Positions 10,930 to 20,727 of a stretch of DNA of 64,000 nt are shown here, one piece after another. A program made the translations under genes and the position numbers. The notes under the pieces were generated by a model that searched no databases, was not told the origin of the DNA, and was given only the letters and a program-made list of their open reading frames with translations. Each line of letters opens with the position of its first letter. Positions within the stretch are counted from its first letter, which is position 1. The DNA is from Macrotrachela quadricornifera (Eukaryota; Rotifera; Eurotatoria; Philodinida; Philodinidae). The stretch is taken from NCBI GenBank assembly GCA_022393335.1, contig JAJEKB010020704.1, forward strand, positions 492,614 to 556,613. The letters run 5' to 3'.

Positions 10930-11083
10930 TAAATGGTTTTAGAAATAGCGAAGGAGAACGAGATCGTCCATTATTTATAACCTCTCGCATAAGAATAAAA
11001 GAGGAAAAAGCGTTCTTCTATGAACTTTCTTGCTAAAATATGGTGTGGCCCACCGGTGGGCCCCATCGTGCCCAATGTATTAA

Positions 11084-11945
11084 ACTTAGTGGCAAGCTGA
11101 GTTGTCTTTCTGTGAAACTAGATCATAGTTGACTGCGAGTTTTAAAATTAAGTTTAAAAAGCGTTTCGTTAATGCTTTACCGACACAAATGCAGCCGACT
11201 TCTGCGACAAAAATATTTAGAAACATCTCAGCATTGAATATGAAAATCCTTTTTTTCAGAAATTGTAAAAAAAGGTAACTCTTAGCAATCTGCGAAAATT
11301 ATTGCCTTCGACTCTGTGCAAACTAATGACGTTTACCGAAATCCAAACTTGGCATGAATTTAGATTACCAGTAAAAAATATTTTGCTCAATCACCAATGA
11401 AAAAGGACTTAGCTCCTCGGATTTCCGAAAACTAACCATTCTATCTGTTATAATTTGTAAGCGTCCATTTTACATGAATACTAAATATTATCAATGAATG
11501 ATCTTCTGGACATAACATAATAAACACATATTTGATGCATGATAAAAAAAATTACTTTCCTTAACGTTTTTTTTCAAGCGATTGTCGAACGAACGAAAAA
11601 TTATTCACAGATGAATCAGTGCAGAATATCGTTTATTTATGCACACGTTAGTGTGCCTCGCTGTCGATAGAAAGAAAAGGTGACTGAGAGTGTGCGTGCG
11701 TTATTTTATATCGTAGATGTACATGCATATAATTTTTTTTTGATATAAATTGGTTGGGAAAAATTGCTTAATTCACTCCTCACATTTACATCGTTGTAAT
11801 CATACGTATTTTGTCTTTCCTTTCTCTTCTCTTCTAGTCTGCTGCCTTTTTTACCATGTTATATCGGCGTGGTCTTTTGTCTTTAAAGTTCATTTTCTAT
11901 GAAATTAGGGCATTTGACTGGTGATCAACTAATTAAAAAAAGGGA
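11084..11945. other. Intergenic stretch without a supported gene
   Basis: AT-rich, with no coding frame of note. It lies between the piggyBac right end and the start of LINE-like sequence. Confidence 0.4.
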
Positions 11946-11949
11946 TCAA

Positions 11950-12665
11950 TCAAATAAATAAACATTCTACATCTGATGAAATATTGGATAGATTTTTACA
12001 TAGTGATGATGAAAATAAAAGTCCACGAGGTGATCGTAAACATGCTTCAATTGATACAGGTAATGGGGTTCATTCTCCTTCTCGATCAATCCGTCGTTGT
12101 CTTTCAAATGCATCAGATGATGATCATTTCTAAATTATTACTCGGAAAAAGTATAAACATCTGAATAAATATTAATGTTCCAAATTCTTCATCACATTTG
12201 AACTATCAACAACAAATGTTAATTACTTCAGTTTCAATTAGTCGCATCAAATAATCTACTATACATTACTTTAAATCAACTTATGATCTCAATATGGAAA
12301 TTGTTAATTGTAGATTTTCTTCTTTGAAATGCAACAATGATGAAATTGATGTATTACTTCATGTGAAAAATCCAATTTCTTTTGCATTTCTCTTAGATCA
12401 TACTGAATACCCAGAAACAATATGTGGTAAAAATTTATTTATCCATCAGTGCCGTCAATTACTTTACAGCGATCGTTAAACATCAAAAATGTAGATCTCA
12501 AATTAGATTTTGTTGATTTCTCTAATGAAGTGCAAAATTGATGTCCTTATGTTAAGAATATTATTAGAGTGAAGAATAAATTTGGTCATGATATTAAACT
12601 AGTTAAATTAGAATTAACTTCTCAAAAACAACAGATGCCTTATTAAATCCTTAAAAAATTTTTAT
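11950..12665 (+). pseudogene. LINE ORF1 remnant, N-terminal and RNA-binding part
   Basis: A Ser/Asp-rich segment (SDDENKSPRGDRKHASIDTG, 11990-12130) ends at a stop. After 12290 come the phrases ISFAFLLDHTEYPETICGKN and, after frame changes, NVDLKLDFVDFSNEVQN and KNKFGHDIKLVKLELTSQKQ, which fit an RRM-like ORF1 segment of a non-LTR retrotransposon. Several stops and frame changes make it dead. The matching zinc-knuckle part of ORF1 is found about 1.7 kb downstream, after the foldback insertion. The assignment rests on its linkage to the zinc knuckles and the RT remnant. Confidence 0.45.
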
Positions 12666-13004
12666 TAATTACATTTGTTATGATATTGAGGATAATCCAT
12701 GGAACTTCATTTACTTAATACACAACTTTCTCCAAATCAAACGAAACTTTCAGAATTTATAGACCATATGAAGGTATTAAAATATTTAAAGTTAGTTTTA
12801 TAAATTTCTCTAAGCGATTCATATATAGCGATCACAATTTTTATACATATTTTTAGGTAATATACGAAAATATCTGATTTTTAGAAATTCTTATTATTGG
12901 AAAATTTTCTCATCTATACTAATACGGTATCAATCATCATATAATATATTTGGATTTTGCACATATTTTAGTTTCATCCATTAAGGTTATGTATGATATT
13001 CTAG

Positions 13005-14044
13005 TGTATATTTTTATAATAAAAAGCCTTAAAAGAAAATTTTATTCCCAAACAGAGCCATATATATGATTTTGTAGAGAATTAATTGCTCTACAAGATC
13101 CACTAGCCGGGAACTCTCGATGTTTTGAATCAAAAAAATTCAGTAAACAGTAATTTTTTTGCATTTCTGAGATGAGAGAGCATCCATTATGAGTACGTTC
13201 TTAATTAAAAACTATTTGTTTATCCATATTAATATTCCATAGTTTGTAAAGCTTTTGATTCTGAACATTTTGATAGAGATATGTTTGAAATACTTTTGGT
13301 ACTAGGAGAACAGTGCTTTTTCTGTACGATTCTTTTTTTTGTAAAACGACGTTGACAAATAGTTTTTTTTTTATTTTCTTTTCTAAATCGAAGTTCAAAC
13401 TACAATTCAAGACCATATTTAGAATCCTCACAAGAAGGCGCATCAAACCATACCAGACCTAATTTGATTTAAGAGACTATGAAAAACAAAACGTTTAAAA
13501 GTTGTGGCGAAAACCACTATCGATACAATAAGCAATAGATATTACGAGAAAAAGAATATAGTTTTAATGTGGTTTGATGCGCCTTTTCGTGACGATTTCT
13601 AAATGTAATCTTGGATTGTAGTTTGGACTTTGATTCAGCGAAGAAAACAAGAAAAAAGCATTTGTCAACGTAGTTTTACAAAAAAAAACATAGAAAAAGT
13701 ACTGTTCTTCTAGCACCAAAAGTATTTAAAGGATATCTCTATCAAAACAAACGATAATTGGCAATATTTTTATATCAAAATGTTCAGAATCAAAAGCTTT
13801 ACAAACTGTGGAATATTACTGTGGATAAAAAAATAGTTTTGTAATTAAGAAGATACTCTTAGTGGATGCTCTCTCATCCCAGAAATGCAAAAAACATCAT
13901 TGTTTGCTGAATTTTTTTATTTAAAAAAGCAAGAGCTTCCGACTAGTGCCTCTTGTAGAGCGATTAGTTCTTTACAAAATCATATATATGGCTCTGTTTG
14001 GGAATAAAATTTTCTTTTAAGGCATTTTATTATAAAAATATACA
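13005..14044. mobile_element. Foldback element with arms of about 450 bp
   Basis: Left arm 13005-13450 and right arm 13570-14044 are long imperfect inverted repeats separated by a 119-bp spacer. The outer ends read TGTATATTTTTATAAT / ATTATAAAAATATACA; the inner ends read GGCGCATCAAACCA (13437-13450) / TGGTTTGATGCGCC (13570-13583). Shared landmarks include AACAGAGCCATATATATGAT and GATGCTCTCTCATC. Both arms keep protein-like phrases (FVNVVLQKK; SLISEMQK; LQNHIYGS) with stops, so the arms may be copies of an older coding sequence. The element splits LINE ORF1 remnants. Confidence 0.7.
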
Positions 14045-14334
14045 TTAAAATATAGTTCGTGAATAGAATATGTAAAAACCTCAATGTATTATAGACAAAA
14101 TGTAGCTTAACTCATCGCCTTTCAGAATATATAAGATAGCTAGCACTTTATGTGTCTAGTTGGAAAGATCTTCTAAAAACCTGATTTTCTAAACAATCAG
14201 GCTTTGGCTATTTTTCCCTTGAAGAGCCTTAATGTGATGATCTATATGTACGTACTTATTAAAGAAATTTCAAAAACTGATATGCAGCATCTTAATACTC
14301 CAATATGATCTAAAAACGCTGAAAGTTTCATGCG

Positions 14335-15115
14335 ATTTGGAGAAACTCGATGTAAACGTGGTTGAGATCCTATGGCTTACCTCATTGGTAAATATGTTGC
14401 TCCAATTAATGTATTAATCTGTTCTAAATGTTGTGGTATAGGCCATTTTCGTTGTCAGTATACTGAAGCAGACGAAACATGTAAATTCTGTGATGAATCT
14501 TGTAAAGATTTTAAAAAATCAGCATTGTTCTTCGATTATCAAATGTAAACATTGTAATGGGGATCATATATCGAACTCTATGGAATGTTCTGTTGTCAAA
14601 TCTTTTCGTGATGCTTTGACAAAACGTTTGTTAAATAATAATAATCTTTCATACTCTTCAATTACAACTAGCAATCCTATCAACAGTATTTCTTATCTTC
14701 CTTCTACTGATTTTCCTCGTGTTTTAAATTCTTGAACATCATAAAAACATCATTTTAATTCAAGGATCAATCTTCTTATATGTGGTTTGTTCCAAGTTAA
14801 TGATACGCTTGTTAAATTATTTGAATCTGATAAATATTTTCAAACAGTTTAGTATTAAAACAAAATGATCGTAATATGAATGTTATCAAAGAAATTGATA
14901 GTCTAAAGTCTAGTAATTCAAATATGGAAAATGATTTATTATTTTTAAAGGAGAACTATTAGGTTTTTCTTAAATCAAAGAAAGAACAAGATGTCTTATG
15001 TAAACAGTTATTATTTCCAATATTAGATGATATTCTCAAATTTGCTGCTATAATTAATATGGATGAAAATAGAAGATCATTAGATGCTGATATGAAATGT
15101 AGATTTGAATGATAC
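14335..15115 (+). pseudogene. LINE ORF1 remnant, zinc knuckles and coiled coil
   Basis: Phrases in two frames: NVLICSKCCGIGHFRCQYTE, CKFCDESCKD, then HCSSIIKCKHCNGDHISNS, followed by MECSVVKSFRDALTKRLLN. The CxxC...H...C spacing, repeated three times, is the gag-like knuckle array of non-LTR ORF1 proteins. A Lys/Glu/Leu-rich stretch follows (VIKEIDSLKSSNSNMENDLL), compatible with a coiled coil. At least one frameshift (near 14510) and several stops show it is not functional. Confidence 0.55.
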
Positions 15116-15357
15116 CGTGCTCAAGTGTCTAATCCTATGTAAGGTAAATCTTACATTTATAGCCCATGCTCTTAAAGCGAACGCATTTTATATAGATGTT
15201 CATTCTCAATCGTATAGCGTTGTCATTTTACGTCTCCAAATTTTCATTTGTATACCGCGGGAAAGAACACAAAATTCTGCATCTACTGATATAAAAAACT
15301 GCTTCGTAGCTTCAAAAATAGTTGAGTAATTAGCGGTAGAAAATCAAATGTTAAAAA

Positions 15358-15393
15358 CGTTCGCTTTATGTGCGTTTCGCTAAAGCGAACGCA
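15358..15393. repeat. Short perfect hairpin
   Basis: CGTTCGCTTTA and TAAAGCGAACG form an 11-bp perfect stem around a loop of about 12 bases (TGTGCGTTTCGC). The arm sequence TAAAGCGAACGCAT also occurs once more at about 15173. Confidence 0.5.
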
Positions 15394-15797
15394 TCAGCTA
15401 TTTTAGCTAAAAACTAACCCTTTCTCAATATTTCATACATTTACCACGGCTCAATATCAGAATTCATTTGAACTTCCGCTAGCAAATATCCTCAAAAATG
15501 TCACGGCTACAACATACTATCGGTTCAATGCTCACATATAAAAAATAACCTACAAACAAAATATTTTAATTTGTAAAAAAAAAACAGTTGAAAGGAATAA
15601 CTAACACTAAAATTTTTTATTATTCGTCAATATTTTGACCAAAAAATGACATCACAAGAATGAGTATAAAAATTCTGATCATGATTCACTATTAGTGTTT
15701 AGGCGCACAAATTGTTTTTTGAAAAAAAATATTTAACTATGGTTCACCACAGGAACATGAAAGAGGACAGAGGCGCATAAGACCCTGATTTGACCCA

Positions 15798-17395
15798 TTG
15801 GACTTTTTCATATTATATCGAGCACAATCATATATAGAATGAAAGAGCTTCAGTTGACGAGTATTTTTATACTAGATTTCAAATACATTTGAAATACAAT
15901 TGAGCATTTCTTCATGCAGACTTCGAATAGTCTTTTAGATCAATTTCCTATTTATAATTTTTAGAAATTCATCTTCTATTATAGCTCATTGGGTGCCTCT
16001 TTTCACGGGCTACAAAACCCTATAGTTTTTAAAACTATTAAAGGTGGGCCAAGAAAAAAGTCTAAGACCACAAAGTAAAATGTATGACTACTTTTATATA
16101 TGATATAACATATTTGGTTTACGATTCCTTCAAAAAATGTTTTTATGCTATATCCTGTTATAACTGGTCAGATTATCTTTTCTCTCAGCTATGAAGTCCT
16201 AGTATTTCTAGATTCGGAAAAACAGAAACACTATAATGAAATAGGTACATGTTGTTTTTGTAAATCAATAAGGAGATTGATACTGTTTCTTATTATTATG
16301 TTTTTATATCAGATGCGGCATCAGTTATCATATGACATTCATATTACAGTTGACATGCAACTTATTTTATCCATGTTAAATAGTTGTGTAACAATGGTTG
16401 GCTCCATCGTTTTAATGGCCATAAGGTCTATTTAGACCATCTGGTTAAAAAAAAATCATACAATTTTTGTATAAACATTCTCTTAAATATTGCCACATTC
16501 ATACGTTGTCCTTTAGAATTCCTTAAATAGGAGCTCATGAATCATAGTTACATATCCTATCAATCTATTGTTAACACTCTCTGAATGAATTTAATGCTAT
16601 GTTTGTTGAAGATGCATGCAGAAAGAAAAAGGCGGTGCAGGCAAAAATACTAAGGATATAGTGTGTCGGAATAAACATGTATAGAGATTAAGATATGTGG
16701 GATATTTTTTTTCTTTATGATGAAAAGATTAGATACGCTAGGGTTGGTAAGAATCGTTGGGAAGGAAGGAGAAAAAGAAACCGTTTCAGCTGTATATCAG
16801 CACAAATATTATACGTGACATGCAGAACAACATATTATTAAGAGCAACAGAAAATACATAACGTCAATGTTATTTTCTTGGAATAGGTTATAAGGCTATT
16901 TGATTGTCTAATTGAGAAAAAAACCATAATCCATTATAAAATCATATCGTGTGATAATATGTATTCTATTATGCGTCGTGAAGCAATCTTTCGAAGCTGT
17001 GTTTGTGAAAATCGGATTCGTGAAGGTGATCCAAAGTATTCAATCGTCACTTCACTGCGCTGGTTTATACGACTTTTAGAAAAAATCATTAATCAAGTAT
17101 GTTATATCATATATAAAAATAGATATAGTTTTTACTATGTGGTTTTGTAGCCTGTGAAAAGAGCTATCCAATGAGCTATAATAGAAGATGAATTTCTAAA
17201 ATTTATAAATAGGAAATTGATCTAAAAGACTATTATTTCATGAGCATTTATTCGTAATAAGACTATTCGAAGTCTGTAGGAAGAAATGCTCAACTGTATT
17301 TCACATGTATTTGAAATCTAGTATAAAAATACTCGTCAACTGAAGCTCTTTCATTTTATATATGATTGTGTTGGATATTATATGAAAAAGTCCAA
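15798..17395. mobile_element. Element with inverted ends of about 300 bp
   Basis: TTGGACTTTTTCATA (15798-15812) is matched exactly by TATGAAAAAGTCCAA at 17381-17395. Similarity continues inward through GAGCTTCAGTTGACGAGTAT and GCTACAAAACC to about 16110 on the left and 17097 on the right. The interior (about 1 kb) has only short frames, e.g. 16145-16435 with a hydrophobic segment and 16959-17150; neither matches a known transposase. No clear target duplication was seen. It lies between the ORF1 and RT remnants of the LINE. Confidence 0.6.
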
Positions 17396-17574
17396 ATATA
17401 CAAATATCAAATTGCTGTTCTTCCTGATCTGTCTTGCTTCGTGTCATATGTACGCGTTCTCTCTTTTCATCAAATTCGTACAAAAATAGTGAATTGAAAA
17501 GACAGATTTATTGTTTAAGAAAATAAGTTAAATCAGAACTTATACTTTTTGTTGCTTCTCAACTTTCATCTGCT

Positions 17575-18400
17575 CTTCAGATAATCTTCTTTTTAGATTG
17601 TTTTCAAAGAGTAGGGAGAAAAATTATTTTTGACAAGATTTCGTGATGTTTTGATTAGAAGATGTTTGTTACCAAATAATCAATCTGGGTTTCCAAAAAA
17701 AGTTCAGATTGCAAACTAGATTACTGTTGTTTCTGAAAGATATATATATATATAGTTATTTATCTAATAGTTCTTCAGTGTTGACGTTCTTAGTGGACTT
17801 TAAAAGTGCTTTTGATATATTATGACACGAAGGTTGTATAGGGAAATTTCGTTGTATGGGAATTCCTGTTGCATTTAATAATCGGATTGGCTTGTGGCTT
17901 GGAAATCGTAGAAGTTTCCTTGAAATAAACAACGAAAGATCTAGATGATTTAGAATTGAGAAAGGTGGTCCTCAAGGTAAATCTCTTACTTCAATAGTTT
18001 TTTTTCTTATCATTAAAATATGTCTAACTTTCTATCTTTTTTGCTGATGGCTTGGCAGGTATATTTGCTGGTTGTATTGGTAAACAGTACTCTATACAAT
18101 ATATAGATCTTGAAAGAGGGATTAAGTGGTTTTGTGACCAACTTGAATATTATTGTCTTCTGATCATTCATCCCATTAATCATATTAAAACTGAATGTTT
18201 ATGGAGTTCATATGCTCCACCCTCTGCTGCATTTAAGATGAACTTTCGCTTGAAGACAGATGTTATAAATACTGGAATCGATGCTTAATTGCATTGGCTG
18301 ATTCAATTGGTGGGGAATTGATTTTTAAGCATACATCTCATAATACTTTTATGTAACCATTGGTAAATAGAGAATTTTCTAATAAGTGGTGAAAGAATTT
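17575..18400 (+). pseudogene. LINE reverse transcriptase remnant
   Basis: Translation contains, across frame changes, FRDVLIRRCLLPNNQSGF, VLTFLVDFKSAFDI, HEGCIGKFRCMGIPVAFNN, GLWLGNRRSFLEINNERS, FRIEKGGPQG and FADGLAGIFAGCIGKQ. These are the conserved RT blocks of non-LTR elements: motif A (F-D-K-AFD type), motif B (GxxQG) and motif C, where the FADD active site reads FADG. Multiple stops (e.g. at the DI-stop-HEG junction) and the lost second Asp make it inactive. Confidence 0.7.
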
Positions 18401-18941
18401 TTAAATGATTTGATGACAATGAATCAGTGTTTCAAAAATGTATCAGGTGGGTTTGTTCCAACTCTTCTCTTTTTTCCCGAAAATTTTCCTTTCTTAGTTT
18501 TTTCCTGTTCTTTTGTACTGTGAGAATCTCATGGTTATCAGTTTCTGTTCCACCAGTTCCAACGAACCATGCAAGAATATCGAAAGAAAAACAGATTTCT
18601 CCATTTTTGAATTACTGACACGCAATTCTCTATGCCAAAAAGTAGTAAGTTTCTGAAGATTTTTCAAGGATGACATTGAAATGTTTTCATAATCTTCACT
18701 ATGTAGTACCGATAAATCCTGCTTTCAATGCACTTTTTATTTGGTATAAAATATTTTACGGATACCATTTATGGTTTAACTTATAGAGGAGACGTGATGG
18801 TTTTTGTAACACCTTTTACAGATATTCAATGACAGATAAAATACATATAAGAATACTTTTAAGATAAGAAACTATTTGAAAGCATACACATCAAAGTGGT
18901 ACTCATTCATGCCACAAGCAACAACATTAATCTCTGAAAAG

Positions 18942-19082
18942 ATGGCTCTATCGCTTCAAACATTACCGATCGAATTGATTTATCGAATTCTCGATAACCT
19001 TGAACCAAAAACAATTTTTCTATCTTGCCGCAATGTTTGCAAAAAATTCAATACAATCATAGATACGTATCATCCATATCAG
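18942..19082 (+). CDS. F-box exon (5' exon of an F-box gene)
   Basis: ATG at 18942 starts MALSLQTLPIELIYRILDNL, then EPKTIFLSCRNVCKKFN..., a typical F-box of about 40 residues (LP.E...RIL..L....L......VC..FN), expected to bind Skp1 in an SCF ubiquitin ligase. The exon ends at CAG|GTAATC (19082), phase 0. A candidate next exon at 19204 (after TTGCATAG) meets a TGA after 18 codons, so the gene may be broken. Bdelloid genomes often pair this F-box with LRRs; whether it connects to the LRR array starting at 20.7 kb is unproven. Confidence 0.5.
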
Positions 19083-20340
19083 GTAATCTTTCATTTTATT
19101 ATAAAGTCACATGTTCCTCATTTTCCCAATGCTTCGTTTTCTTCTTTAAATAGTATCCTTTTAATGACGTTTTTTTTAGTTTTTCATCAAATTTTTTGCA
19201 TAGATTATACGCCTTGCAATCGATAAGAATCAGGATACTATACTATACGAAAGCTTTTGACATTTCATGCATGAAATGAATACAAACAGAACGCTTATTC
19301 AATTGGATGATATTACTCATTCTAAGCAGGAAAAATGTGATACTTCAGCATCTCGAAGTACGAGTAAAGTACCGTACTTTCTTCATCCTTCAAATTAATA
19401 GAAACTTGATCCTACTTCTTACCTTATTTATACATAAGATCGAGTGAACCATCCTTTGTATTAAGCTGCTCGAGCACTATTGAATTCAGTTGGACAAATG
19501 TTGAAGAAAAAAATGTTTTTATGGATAAAAACTGCACATTTTAAGGTTAATCATTTAATTAAAGGTTATTCGAAAGATAACGAATACAATGAATTTTTGC
19601 CGTCATAACGTTTCCCAAAAGAGTCGTAACCAGTATGCATCCATGTGTATAGTATGGTTGTGACGCATCTAGCATATTCATATATACTTCAATGAAAGCT
19701 CTCACCGCCAAACTAACAAATTTTAAATATTATATGATCATAGTGTACCTAGAGCAAATTACTTCGATTTTAAGGTTTATGAAATTAGGTATAAAAATGA
19801 ATTAGGGAAGGGTTTGTTGACTATTGTAAGGATAGAATATAGTACTGTTCGAGTCAATTATAGGGTTTGTAGAAACCCTATAATTGAATATGTTTGATCT
19901 GCTTTGCTAGCAACACGCCATCTTTTATCGTTAGGAAAAGTTCTAACAGAAATGGTTTCTATTTCGCCAAAATGCTTAAACCATGTTTACCCCTCACGAC
20001 AAGAACTTAAAAAAAAAACTTTGAGAAAAATCCATCATTTTTCTTTCTCATCCAAAATATAATTTCTAAGATAACGCGGGCTTTATCACAGCAAAAATGA
20101 AATAATTCGATTGAGAAATGATTCAATCATTTGTCCCTTAACAGAAATACAACATCTATTCACATGTTCTCAAGCAGAACAGATAACTAGATGCAGATTA
20201 ATTTTTTTCGATTTAAAAGTTCTTTATAGTGGAATGGAATAGAATCGTATTAAATATTTAAAATTTGTTTTTCTTTTCTATCCAGCAGCTGACATTCACT
20301 TTAAATAGCATTTTGTACTTTTATATATTTCTGATTCATA
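19083..20340. other. Intron or decayed gene body between F-box exon and downstream pieces
   Basis: No complete exon chain could be built. Phrases such as NRTLIQLDDITHSKQ (about 19285) occur after a stop. The remainder is AT-rich with no family signature. Confidence 0.35.
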
Positions 20341-20526
20341 GGTGATTTATCTTCCGTTAAATCATTTCTTTATAAAGTAGAACAAGTTCTCTATCGACGA
20401 GTACATTGGTTCACCGATGGAATCTTGAACACTTGTTCGTCAATTCAAAACAGTACTAGATCTAAGGAACGTATGAAAAATCTACTAAATTCTCATGAAT
20501 ATATAAAATCTTATTTTTCTTTGTAA
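20341..20526 (+). pseudogene. Protein-like exon, F-box/LRR gene fragment
   Basis: After the acceptor-like TTCATAG, one frame reads GDLSSVKSFLYKVEQVLYRR then VHWFTDGILNTCSSIQNSTR and stays open to a TAA at about 20526. The high content of charged and aromatic residues in a single open frame suggests a former exon. It lies directly upstream of the LRR array on the same strand. The family is uncertain and no splice chain to either side could be proven. Confidence 0.3.
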
Positions 20527-20727
20527 ACAAAACTGCATGTATGTATATTGAAAAATATCTTAAAACTATATGAAGTGTTTGTTTAACGAAGCTCCAATAA
20601 TTAGAAATATTTCTCAAATCTTAAACAAATTTCAAAGTTCTTACAGAATTTTTAAAATATTAAAAAAAAGCAAAAAATACTTTATAAAATATTAGGAAAA
20701 TCTCAGGAAATTAAGTTTTCAAAATAG

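Larger units (their letters stand above)
8937..11083 (+). mobile_element. piggyBac element, end-to-end with TTAA duplication
   Basis: TTAA at 8937-8940 is followed by CACATTGGGCACGAT (8941-8955); the right end reads ATCGTGCCCAATGTA (11065-11079) followed by TTAA at 11080-11083. The two 15-bp ends are inverted repeats with one mismatch, and TTAA on both sides is the diagnostic piggyBac target duplication. The element is 2139 bp. A perfect 16-bp palindrome GGCCCACCGGTGGGCC lies just inside the right end (11047-11062). It encodes one transposase on the + strand. Confidence 0.9.

Noticed and set aside
13201..13446. 81-codon minus-strand frame
   Set aside because: Lies inside one arm of the foldback element; the other arm carries stops in the equivalent frame, so it is arm sequence rather than a gene.
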